From Candidatus Poribacteria bacterium (GTDB lineage Bacteria; Poribacteria; WGA-4E; WGA-3G): a stretch of DNA of 64,000 nt. Every line of letters starts with the position of its first letter. Position 1 is the stretch's first letter. The position numbers and the translations under genes were made by a program. Below the pieces are notes generated by a model that did not search any database, was not told the origin of the DNA, and saw only the letters and a program-made list of their open reading frames with translations. Below, one piece after another: positions 37,239 to 45,481 of the stretch. Where the stretch lies: the NCBI GenBank assembly GCA_012270795.1, contig JAAXHO010000067.1, positions 1 to 64,000 on the forward strand. Reading direction: 5' to 3'.

Positions 37239-38525
37239 ATGAATAGTAAACAGGAATTAGCAAGAACAGTACTAAGTTTAATGTGCATATCTTTGTTTTT
37301 ATGCTTCGGATGTTCAAACATTGACTCTGTAGTTAAGGACGACGGACAGATCAAGGACGATACACAAATTGACCCTGAAGATGATACACCTATCGTTGTT
37401 GATGCAGACCTTGTGCTTGGAAACACGGAATTTGGTATTAACCTCTTCAAAGAAATATATAAGACAGATAATGACATGAATATCTTTATCTCCCCTTATA
37501 GTGTTTCGGTTGCATTGGCAATGACTCTAAACGGGGCAGCCGGCGATACCGAACAAGCAATGACTGATTCCCTTCAACTGCAAGGTTTATCCTCCGAAAC
37601 GATAAATGCGGCTTTTTTACAAATGCAGGAAGCACTTCAGACATCAGACCCAAAAGTAACACTTTCAATTGCGAACTCATTATGGGGAAATGATGGTATC
37701 ACATTTGAATCAGATTTTCTACAACGGAACGAAAAATTTTTCAATGCTGAAGTCTCAATTCTTGATTTTTTAGACCCGAGCACATTAATAACAATTAATC
37801 AGTGGGTAAATGATAATACGAACAGTAAAATTCCGACAATTCTTGACAGTATAGAAAGAAATGCAGTGTTATACCTGATAAATGCAATCTACTTCAAGGG
37901 TACGTGGCAGACAGAATTTAAACCAGAAAACACACGCGATGGGACATTCAATCTTGCAGACGGTAGCCAAAAACAGGTGCCGATGATGTTTAGGTCAGGA
38001 GGCAAGTACTCTCATTACCACAGCGATACTGTTCAAGCCATTAGTCTTCCTTATGGTGAAGGTCAGTTCAGTATGTATATTTTCGTTCCTACAAACCAGT
38101 CTGACCTGGATGCTTTTTTAGCTACTTTGACACCCGAGAACTGGGAAAACTGGATGACAGAATTTAATGAACGGCAAATGGATCTCAGAATGCCAAAGTT
38201 TAAGGTGAAGTATGGCGCAAAAGAACTAAAGGATGTGCTGATAACTCTCGGTATGGGTGTAGCCTTTGATGCTGGTCGTGCAGATTTCAGTCGTATGGCA
38301 GATTTAGAGGATTTGGGAAGTAATCTGTATATTGACACAGTTTTGCATAAAACTTTCGTTGAGGTAAATGAGGAAGGTACGGAAGCTGCTGCTGCCACTG
38401 TTGTTGGAATCGTAAAGACGAGTGCTCCACCTCAATTCAATGTTGATCGTCCCTTTTTCTATGCCATTCGTGACAATGAAACAGGAACGGTGCTGTTTAT
38501 GGGAACAGTCATAGATCCGTCATAA
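37239..38525 (+). CDS. Serpin-family lipoprotein protease inhibitor
   Basis: 428-residue serpin with a lipoprotein signal peptide (lipobox CFGC, C25) and an acidic linker rich in Asp to about residue 55. The serpin core runs from FGINLFKEI to the C-terminus, with NIFISPYSVSVALAMTLNGA, NAIYFKGTWQ and PFFYAIRDNETGTVLFMG. The reactive-loop hinge E-E-G-T-E-A-A-A-A-T fits an inhibitory serpin. Counting 17 residues from E378 places P1 at T394 and P1' at S395 (VKTSAPP). Bacterial serpins are uncommon and usually thought to protect against host or neighbour proteases. A VWA lipoprotein follows 41 bp later. Confidence 0.93.
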   Translation: MNSKQELARTVLSLMCISLFLCFGCSNIDSVVKDDGQIKDDTQIDPEDDTPIVVDADLVLGNTEFGINLFKEIYKTDNDMNIFISPYSVSVALAMTLNGAAGDTEQAMTDSLQLQGLSSETINAAFLQMQEALQTSDPKVTLSIANSLWGNDGITFESDFLQRNEKFFNAEVSILDFLDPSTLITINQWVNDNTNSKIPTILDSIERNAVLYLINAIYFKGTWQTEFKPENTRDGTFNLADGSQKQVPMMFRSGGKYSHYHSDTVQAISLPYGEGQFSMYIFVPTNQSDLDAFLATLTPENWENWMTEFNERQMDLRMPKFKVKYGAKELKDVLITLGMGVAFDAGRADFSRMADLEDLGSNLYIDTVLHKTFVEVNEEGTEAAAATVVGIVKTSAPPQFNVDRPFFYAIRDNETGTVLFMGTVIDPS

Positions 38526-38566
38526 ACTCTTACTATCATACAACCAAATATAGGAGAATAAATCTA

Positions 38567-40115
38567 ATGCGGACTAAAATTAGCAATTACATTTTTGTGT
38601 TTTTACCCGTTATATGCTTTCTAACACTTTCTTTCTATATCGGATGCGGTTCTGATAATAGCAAGGAATATTTACAGTCTTCGACTGTTACACTTGAGGA
38701 TTCTGCCTATACAGGATTAAACCCTCCGAACAATGCTGCTTATGACGATGTCTTTTTTCAGGAATACGGAACAAATCCTTTCATAGATACTGAAGATGAT
38801 CACCTTTCCACCTTCGGCATGGATGTTGACACCGCATCCTATTCTATTACACGTCGTTACCTAAATGATGGTAATTTACCGCCGCGGGATGCAGTCCGAG
38901 TAGAAGAGTTTGTCAATACCTTTGATTACAATTATAAACCACCTTCTGATGGGGCATTTGCTGTATATATTGAAGGTTCACCTTCTCGATTTGGCGATGG
39001 TAAGCGACTCCAATTAATGCGAATTGGCATTCAAGGTCGCGTGATAGCTGACGAAAATCGGAAAAACGCGATATTGACCTTTGTTATTGATGTATCGGGT
39101 TCAATGGCACTTGAGAACCGGGTTAGGTCTGGTAAAACGGTCATTGACACTATTAGTTGATCAACTACGTCCAGGTGACAAAGTTGGCATTGTTGTCTAT
39201 GGCACTGAGGCACGGACGATCCTACCACTCACTGGGATTGAAGCACGCGGCGAAATATTGCATGCAATTAACGCACTTGAACCAGAAGGTGCAACGAATG
39301 CTGAGGCAGGACTAAGACTCGGGTACACCCTTGCACTGCGAAGTGCAAAGTTTGGAAGTATCAATCGCGTGATACTTTGTTCTGATGGTGTCGCAAACGT
39401 AGGTGAGACCGGTTCTGATGCTATCCTCAAAAAGATTCGCGCACACGTTGAAGAAGGGATTACATTAACAACAATCGGATTCGGCATGGGGAACTACAAC
39501 GATATTCTCATGGAAAGGTTGGCTAATGATGGCAACGGAAGTTATGCTTATGTGGATAACCTGAATGAAGCAAGGCGTATTTTCGTTGAGAACCTGACCG
39601 GAACCCTACAAATCATCGCAAAAGATGCAAAAGTTCAGGTTGATTTCAACCCACAGACAGTCAGTCGTTTCCGGTTGATCGGCTATGAAAACCGGCGACT
39701 TGATCATGAAGATTTTCGAGATGATGATGTAGATGCAGGAGAAATTGGTTCAGGACACAGTGTCACTGCGCTTTACGAGATTAAACTTCATGAGGGGGCA
39801 GATGGAAAACTTGCAACAGTTTTCTTGCGACATCAAAACCCCGACACTTCTCGTGTCACCGAAATTAACAAAGATTTTTTCACATCAGATCTGAAGAGTA
39901 CATTTGAAGCAGCATCTGCTGAGTTTCAGTTTGTCGCAGCAATTGCAGAATTCGCTGAAATACTTCGTGGGAGTTATTGGGCACAAGAGGGCAATTTAGA
40001 AGATGTACAGCAGACTATTGCAGAAATCCAACCTCATATTAATAATAAGCAGATAGACGAACTCACAATGTTGGTGAATAGAGCAATGGACCTGAAAACA
40101 TATCAAGTTCAATAA
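38567..40115 (+). pseudogene. VWA/DUF3520 lipoprotein interrupted by a frameshift
   Basis: The reading frame from 38567 encodes a lipoprotein signal (YIGC, C27), the N-terminal VWA-associated domain (FGMDVDTASYSITRRYLNDG) and the start of a VWA domain with MIDAS motif DVSGSM. It then runs into a stop at 39158-39160. The continuation (LGLVKRSLTLLVDQLRPGDK, then the rest of VWA and a DUF3520 C-terminus) is in another frame to 40115. Removing one G from GGG at 39120-39122 joins them into about 516 residues, like YfbK-type proteins. It may be a real mutation, an assembly error or, less likely, slippage. It heads a run of closely spaced envelope genes. Confidence 0.85.
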
Positions 40116-40136
40116 CTGCCATTGTATGGGCAAGTT

Positions 40137-41045
40137 ATGAAAAGTCTTATTTACATTTTTTTGTTCCTACAAGTATATCCGGTTTTTGCGACTTGGGAGT
40201 CATCAGAGAGTACACATTTTCGTGTCTACTATAAAGAAAATACGGTGGATCCTGAGTCAATCCTCCGAATTGCAGAGGAGTTTTATGAGGAGTTCCCGAG
40301 AATAACAGATAACATCCCAACAGAGACGATAAAAATTTGGGTGTGTGATACACAAGAAGCGTTCCAGACTTATGTGCATGCACCGATTCAGGATTGGGCA
40401 GTTGGATGTGCGTTTCCGTTGAGTCGGCGTATCATTATCCAAAATCCGTCACAGATCGCAACTGCAAAACTCCAATTAGCACAAGTACTTCGCCACGAGA
40501 TCGCACACGTTCTGTTTGGACAATATACACGCAAAGCTGTCAAAGGTATTCCGTTATGGTTTGTGGAGGGAATCGCTATTCACTTTTCAAAGGAATGGGT
40601 GCCAGGTCGCCACAAAACTTTGTTGAAAAATGTTTTTACAAAATCTATTTATCCATTATACAAACTATCAGACAAATTCCCTGTTCCACAGTTAGGTGCT
40701 GATTTAGCGTATGCACAAAGTCAAGACGCACTCCGTTGGTTCGTGGAAGTCAACGGGGACGAAGCTTTATGGGCAATCATAGACCGACTTCATACAGGTG
40801 CGAATCTAAACACCGCATTTGAAGCAGTCCTCGGCTACGATCTTACGATATTTGACAGGCTTTGGCAGGAATCTCTACCAGAACGGTATCATTGGGCGAC
40901 TTTCTTGTCCAATTCTTATGTTTTTTGGGGCAGTATCAGCGGTTTATTATTACTGTGTTATATCATAACTCGCAGTCGTAGAAGAAGGCATCTCAATAGA
41001 CTTAGACAACAGGAAGAAGTTGTGGATGCATTCTTCAGAGAATAA
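40137..41045 (+). CDS. Peptidase MA-like gluzincin, membrane-anchored
   Basis: 302-residue predicted zinc metallopeptidase. An N-terminal signal peptide (about 1-20) leads into a region similar to MA-family domains (STHFRVYYKEN, ETIKIWVCDT). The zinc site is H120-E-I-A-H124 followed by E144 in WFVEGIA, the gluzincin spacing. A C-terminal transmembrane helix (about 260-280) precedes an arginine-rich cytoplasmic tail. The catalytic part would be periplasmic. Start 40137 is chosen to open directly with the signal peptide; the frame extends five codons upstream. It lies 21 bp after the VWA gene and 6 bp before the next, so co-transcription is likely. Confidence 0.8.
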   Translation: MKSLIYIFLFLQVYPVFATWESSESTHFRVYYKENTVDPESILRIAEEFYEEFPRITDNIPTETIKIWVCDTQEAFQTYVHAPIQDWAVGCAFPLSRRIIIQNPSQIATAKLQLAQVLRHEIAHVLFGQYTRKAVKGIPLWFVEGIAIHFSKEWVPGRHKTLLKNVFTKSIYPLYKLSDKFPVPQLGADLAYAQSQDALRWFVEVNGDEALWAIIDRLHTGANLNTAFEAVLGYDLTIFDRLWQESLPERYHWATFLSNSYVFWGSISGLLLLCYIITRSRRRRHLNRLRQQEEVVDAFFRE

Positions 41046-41051
41046 CAAGAA

Positions 41052-42035
41052 ATGAATACATATCTTTTTCACATCATAGTTTTTCTTGTCTGTTTCACGC
41101 TAAGTGCAACAGCACAGACCAAACACCTATCGCAGTATCCTAACGAATATACGCGTGATGGACATGTCATCGTCCTACCCGACCACGGAACCGTCTACAT
41201 TGTTGCGGACCTGCATGCACACTGGGAAGATTTTAATCAGTGGTTAGAACAGACCCAGCTTGTTCAGAAGATTGAAGCGGGTGAGGATGTATACGGCATT
41301 ATGCTTGGTGATGCCATTGACTATAAACCTGATGAGCGTCCAAAACCACCTTTTGGTGATGTCCAAATTGTCAATCGCGTGATTGAGATACAACGGCAGC
41401 TCGGTGATGAAGGTAAAAGACTCATCTATATCAGAGGTAATCATGAATATGCTGCAGCAGATACGTTCGCGATGATGAAAACTCACGGATTGACAGATCA
41501 AAATCGTCCAGCTTTAATACGGAAACTTTACACCAGTATAAACGGGAGTTACTATAGACAGTTCAACTTCATTGAACGCATGACCGATGAACATTTTGAG
41601 TTTCTTACCAATTTGCCAACTGTCGTTATCGGTAAGAAAGGTTTTGTCGCTGTTCATGCGGGGCCCTCTCGTGCCATTCGAAGTTTAGCAGACCTGATTA
41701 AACCGAGTCCTAAAATATTTGACGAAATATTGTGGGACAGACCTGAGAGCGTGTTTACTGGCGGATATACACTGAAACACACCGAAAACTTTCTCAATAA
41801 AATTCAAGCGAATTTCCTTGTCGTCGGACATACCCCTATTAGTTATTTTCCGAATAAATATATCAGAGACGGTGTCGCAAGACTCGGCGGAAAACAGCTC
41901 ATCTTCTCTACAGGTTACGGCGGAATTGAAGGCGGACAGACCTATCTTGAAATAGATTTATCAAAAACATATACGTCTGTTGATGAGCTGAAATATGGTG
42001 TCAACATTCATCTCCTATATCCAGACAAAGAATAA
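41052..42035 (+). CDS. Secreted metallophosphoesterase
   Basis: 327-residue calcineurin-like phosphoesterase with a signal peptide (about 1-22, ending SATAQT). The five metal and catalytic blocks are present in order: IVADLHAHW, MLGDAIDY, IRGNHEY, AVHAGPS and VVGHTPISYF. The pattern is nearest to PPP-type serine/threonine phosphatases, in a periplasmic version. The substrate is unknown. It is packed between a gluzincin-like peptidase and a TPR protein with gaps of 6 and 12 bp. Confidence 0.88.
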   Translation: MNTYLFHIIVFLVCFTLSATAQTKHLSQYPNEYTRDGHVIVLPDHGTVYIVADLHAHWEDFNQWLEQTQLVQKIEAGEDVYGIMLGDAIDYKPDERPKPPFGDVQIVNRVIEIQRQLGDEGKRLIYIRGNHEYAAADTFAMMKTHGLTDQNRPALIRKLYTSINGSYYRQFNFIERMTDEHFEFLTNLPTVVIGKKGFVAVHAGPSRAIRSLADLIKPSPKIFDEILWDRPESVFTGGYTLKHTENFLNKIQANFLVVGHTPISYFPNKYIRDGVARLGGKQLIFSTGYGGIEGGQTYLEIDLSKTYTSVDELKYGVNIHLLYPDKE

Positions 42036-42047
42036 GAGTATTGTTTT

Positions 42048-42950
42048 ATGCGTGCGTTGATTTTCATTATGACCCCTATTCTTATTCTCACATTTATTCT
42101 AGCTTCGCGCTTCGTTAGCTGGGAAAAACTAAAAGGGGTTGACAAAAACGCACATAAACATCTATCTGCAGGCACAAAACTGCTCCGAGAAGGAAAAAAC
42201 TACAAAGCAATTACCGCTTTTACACAAGCAATTGAAATTGAACCGAAATATGCTGAGGCATACATCAAACGCGGAATAGCATACTACTATTTAGCACATT
42301 ACAAAGAGGCAATTGATGACTATACCCACACCCTGTCACTCAAGCAATATATTGCCGATGCTTATGTACGTCGTGCAGATGCCTACCGTGCCTTAAACGA
42401 TTTCTCCAATGCAATCAATGATTACACTGCATCCCTAAATCAGAGAAAGAATGCCTTCGTTATGTCAAAACGCGCTGAAGTCTATCTTGAAACAGGTAAA
42501 ATCAACAAAGCACTTGAAGATTATGACTATATCGTTAAGCACCGCCCAAGTGCAATCGCTTACTATGACCGAGGCAGCGCATACTACGAAAAATATCTGT
42601 TATCAAAGGAAAATGATGCGGACTTGAAACTCGCTTTAGCAGATTTCAACAAATCAATTGAACGACAACCGTTGTTTGCTATTGCATTTATTCGTCGCGG
42701 GAATGTTCACGCGTATATGGACCAACCAAAACCAAAAGAATCCGATTACGCACAAGCTATAGACATTCTCACTGATGCCATCAATAATTGGAAAGATAAC
42801 AAACACCAACTGATAACATTTTTTCTTTGGCGTGCAACCGCTTATGCAAAAAATAACAACACTGATAAGGCAAAAGAGGATATAGAAAAAACTTATGGAC
42901 TCATCGGGGAAATCATATTGAATAAAATCAATTTTTCCGCTATACTATAG
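42048..42950 (+). CDS. TPR-repeat protein
   Basis: 300-residue protein with an N-terminal hydrophobic segment (about 1-20, signal anchor) and about six tetratricopeptide repeats from residue 40 to 285, such as AITAFTQAIEIEPKYAEAYI, KEAIDDYTHTLSLKQYIADA and ALADFNKSIERQPLFAIAFI. It probably presents a periplasmic protein-binding scaffold. No enzymatic motif. It ends 34 bp before the microcompartment shell gene and could be in the same transcript. Confidence 0.82.
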   Translation: MRALIFIMTPILILTFILASRFVSWEKLKGVDKNAHKHLSAGTKLLREGKNYKAITAFTQAIEIEPKYAEAYIKRGIAYYYLAHYKEAIDDYTHTLSLKQYIADAYVRRADAYRALNDFSNAINDYTASLNQRKNAFVMSKRAEVYLETGKINKALEDYDYIVKHRPSAIAYYDRGSAYYEKYLLSKENDADLKLALADFNKSIERQPLFAIAFIRRGNVHAYMDQPKPKESDYAQAIDILTDAINNWKDNKHQLITFFLWRATAYAKNNNTDKAKEDIEKTYGLIGEIILNKINFSAIL

Positions 42951-42984
42951 ATAGATTTACAAAAATAGGAGACATGAAAACAAT

Positions 42985-43260
42985 ATGACTGGAGAAGCAT
43001 TAGGTTTAGTTGAAACAAGAGGATTAGTTGGTAGTATAGAGGCAGCAGATGCTATGGTAAAGGCTGCAAATGTCCGCCTTATCGGATACCAACAGATTGG
43101 TGCAGGTTACGTCACTGTGATGGTACGTGGAGATGTCGGTGCTGTGAAAGCCGCAACGGATGTCGGGGCAGAAGCTGCTGCACGCGTTGGAGAAGTTGTT
43201 TCAGTACACGTAATCCCAAGACCCCACGCTGAAGTGGAGTCTATCCTACCAAGTGGATAA
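42985..43260 (+). CDS. Bacterial microcompartment hexameric shell protein (BMC-H)
   Basis: 91-residue shell protein with a single BMC domain, as in PduA, EutM and CcmK. The family opening ([20 protein letters not shown]), the pore loop QQIGAGYVT and [14 protein letters not shown] are intact, and the C-terminus ends shortly after [11 protein letters not shown]. Such proteins form hexamers that tile the facets of protein organelles. AGGAGAC precedes the ATG. It is followed by pduL. No pentameric vertex protein or second shell gene is in the window, so a closed shell would need parts encoded elsewhere. Confidence 0.96.
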   Translation: MTGEALGLVETRGLVGSIEAADAMVKAANVRLIGYQQIGAGYVTVMVRGDVGAVKAATDVGAEAAARVGEVVSVHVIPRPHAEVESILPSG

Positions 43261-43314
43261 TTATACAAAAAACCTTCTGGTAAAATTTGAATACAAATAG
43301 AAAAATTACCCAAT

Positions 43315-44028
43315 ATGCATGACCAAGATTTAGTTCAACTTATTACCCGTCGTGTTGTAAGTCGGTTGTCCAATGATCAATCTTGCAGCGGCTGCGCATT
43401 ACGCACTTGTGAGGCAGGCAACCGCGCATGTGACGCGGCTTTAGCACAGCAAAAAATACCGGTTGGCGTTTCAGCTCGACATGCACACGTAACGCAAGAA
43501 GACCTTGAAATCCTTTATGGACCTGGGCATCAACTCACCGTCCACGCACCACTATATCAGCCAGGTGCGTTTGCTGCGAATGAAACAGTAACGGTAGTTG
43601 GGAAGCGGATGCGTGCAATCGAACACGTGCGAATTCTCGGTCCCGTCAGGGACTATTCACAAGTTGAGGTCGCACAGACAGAAGCAATAAGACTCGGCTT
43701 AAATCCACCCATACGGGATTCAGGTGACCTTGCCGGTGCTGAACCGATTACGCTTGTCGGTCCCGTCGGCAGTGTCTACTTAGAAGAGGGTGCTATCTGT
43801 GCAACCCGACACATACACATGACACCTGAGCAAGCTGATGCTTTCGGTGTCAATGAAGCAGACCGACTAAAAATCCGTTTTCCAGGTGAACGTGCCTTAA
43901 CTTTAGAAAACATTCGTCCGAAGATTCATGAATCTTATGTACTTCAGATGCACCTGGATACCGATGATTCCAACGCCGCTGGTTTGAAAGGTGGCGAAGC
44001 GGTTGAACTGCTTCGCGACGAAATATGA
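43315..44028 (+). CDS. pduL: PduL-type phosphate acyltransferase
   Basis: 237-residue phosphotransacylase that converts acyl-CoA and phosphate to acyl phosphate inside a microcompartment. The two PTAC repeats are marked by zinc-binding HAH/HIH motifs (VSARHAHVT near residue 60 and CATRHIHMT near 165). The N-terminal helix (DLVQLITRRVVSRL) looks like an encapsulation peptide. Between it and the core is a cysteine cluster C24-x2-C27-x4-C32-x6-C39, which could bind a metal or Fe-S cluster. The stop overlaps the next gene (ATGA), so translation is coupled. Homologues are in aldehyde-metabolising microcompartments for propanediol, fucose or rhamnose. Confidence 0.93.
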   Translation: MHDQDLVQLITRRVVSRLSNDQSCSGCALRTCEAGNRACDAALAQQKIPVGVSARHAHVTQEDLEILYGPGHQLTVHAPLYQPGAFAANETVTVVGKRMRAIEHVRILGPVRDYSQVEVAQTEAIRLGLNPPIRDSGDLAGAEPITLVGPVGSVYLEEGAICATRHIHMTPEQADAFGVNEADRLKIRFPGERALTLENIRPKIHESYVLQMHLDTDDSNAAGLKGGEAVELLRDEI

Positions 44029-44762
44029 CACCAGAACAGATCGCTCAAATAGAAAAAATCGTTGAGAGAGTACTACAGGAACATGCCAGTAGTCCACAAC
44101 AAACAGAAAAGCAGCTGCTTGCGGTTTTGGGGGCAACGCAACTTCCATTAGACCCTATATTGCAACAATTTCAAATATGTATGCAGGAAGGATGGAATTT
44201 TCGAATTATTCTGTCTGAACTCGCAACTAAAGTCTTAAATCTCGATCCGATTTATTCAACGTTTAGTGAAGATAATATCCTACTGGAAAATAGTATAACC
44301 GATATACCAGTTATAGTTGAAAACTATTCACAAATTGTATTGCCCGCGCTTTCATATCCAATGGCAGGGAAACTTGCGATGAAGTTAGTTGATACGCCTT
44401 GTACCTATCTAGTTTACCATGCACTCTGTTGTGGAAAACGGGTTTTAGCAGCAGCGGATGTTTCAACCAAAAGGAAGAACGAAGATAAAACAATACTCTC
44501 TCTTGACAGAATTGAACCTGATCATGTAAACGCGTTGTCCGAATTTGGCGTTAAATGGATTACAGTTGATCAGATTGCGGAATCTATTCGTGAAGGTGAT
44601 TCACTAACGCATGTAAACGTAGATGTCCCGATTATTAGTGCGACTGTGATCGAAAATCTGGCAGATAATGTCCAAGAGTTAGTTTATTCCAAACCTGCTA
44701 TTATAACCCCTCTCGCGCGAGATCATGCACAAAAACGGGGTATCAGGTTGACACCGAAATAA
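44025..44762 (+). CDS. Flavoprotein-like microcompartment-associated protein
   Basis: 245-residue protein. Its N-terminus (TPEQIAQIEKIVERVLQEH) is an amphipathic helix typical of cargo-targeting peptides, followed by a Gln/Ser linker. Residues about 90-160 resemble the flavoprotein (PF02441-type) fold: IPVIVENY, SQIVLPALSYPMAGKLAMKL, then TPCTYLVYHALCCGKRVLAA, matching the expected D-x-x-xxAPxSxNTxAK...AL pattern. Planctomycete-type microcompartment loci encode a comparable flavoprotein. The ATGA overlap with pduL shows it belongs to this operon. The role in the organelle is unknown. Confidence 0.75.
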   Translation: MTPEQIAQIEKIVERVLQEHASSPQQTEKQLLAVLGATQLPLDPILQQFQICMQEGWNFRIILSELATKVLNLDPIYSTFSEDNILLENSITDIPVIVENYSQIVLPALSYPMAGKLAMKLVDTPCTYLVYHALCCGKRVLAAADVSTKRKNEDKTILSLDRIEPDHVNALSEFGVKWITVDQIAESIREGDSLTHVNVDVPIISATVIENLADNVQELVYSKPAIITPLARDHAQKRGIRLTPK

Positions 44763-44853
44763 CGACAAAAAAGCCATTTAGTTGTTTTTTTCAAAATTTC
44801 GCAAATTCAAAAAACCTTCATAAACCTATACCAAGACACGATCGAGGAGGTTT

Positions 44854-45000
44854 GTGAAAAAATTGAAAAAACAACTAAAAAAACAACTAAAAAATTCCAC
44901 GATTGGGACAGGGTTCATAATTTTAGGCATTCCCATCCGACAGAAGAATGGAAAATCAAGGTTGAAAACACCTACTAAAAGAGTACATTTCAACAATTAA
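44854..45000 (+). CDS. Possible small basic protein (48 aa)
   Basis: A GTG-started frame of 48 codons lies 3 nt after AGGAGG (44845-44850). The product begins MKKLKKQLKKQLKNSTIGTG and is lysine-rich throughout, with a short hydrophobic centre (GTGFIILGIPI). The spacing of ribosome site to start is short, and the repeated AAAAACAACTA bases could generate such a frame by chance. It is the only gene candidate between 44763 and 45481. Confidence 0.25.
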   Translation: MKKLKKQLKKQLKNSTIGTGFIILGIPIRQKNGKSRLKTPTKRVHFNN

Positions 45001-45098
45001 ATTCCTCTGGGTTTCCTGTTTTTTATTACTTGACATTTATGGCAAAATTATGATAAAATATCTTTAATTGTCAAGGATTTATATGTAATCAACAGAAT

Positions 45099-45248
45099 CA
45101 TTCAATTGTCAATATAGCGTATAATCTAACATAGGTTTCTTAAGGTAGGAGCGACCTCTGGTCGCGACCAAAGGTCGCTCCTACAGAAGATAAGGAAAAT
45201 TCGGGGTCGAAAACCCCTCCTACAAGAGCGAAATTCGACAATTGAATG
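45099..45248. mobile_element. 150-bp element with CATTCAATTGTC terminal repeats
   Basis: CATTCAATTGTC at 45099-45110 and GACAATTGAATG at 45237-45248 are exact inverted ends, and weaker complementarity (AGAAT against GCCTCT) may extend outward. The 40-bp palindromic core is at 45145-45184 (GTAGGAGCGACCTCTGGTCG and its near complement). A CGGGGTCGAAAACCCC hairpin follows. Colinear with 13031-13165. Confidence 0.7.
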
Positions 45249-45481
45249 CCTCTGATGTAATCAATACAAATAAGTACAAAAACTGTAAGTTTCACCAACA
45301 TCTTGATTTAAATCAATCATAATATTTATTGTTGTGCGGAAACAAAAACTACCTAATTCAGAGGATTTGATTTAACAGGATTAATTAAGATACCGAAGAA
45401 AAGAGAAAATTATTAGATATTACCTAAATCTTACCAACGGTTATTTCTGCTGGTTTAAGATCGCTATTTAGGAGGATACTC

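Noticed and set aside
39113-39160. Programmed frameshift in the VWA gene
   Set aside because: The site GGG lacks a slippery heptamer and no stimulatory structure is evident; simple mutation or error is more likely.
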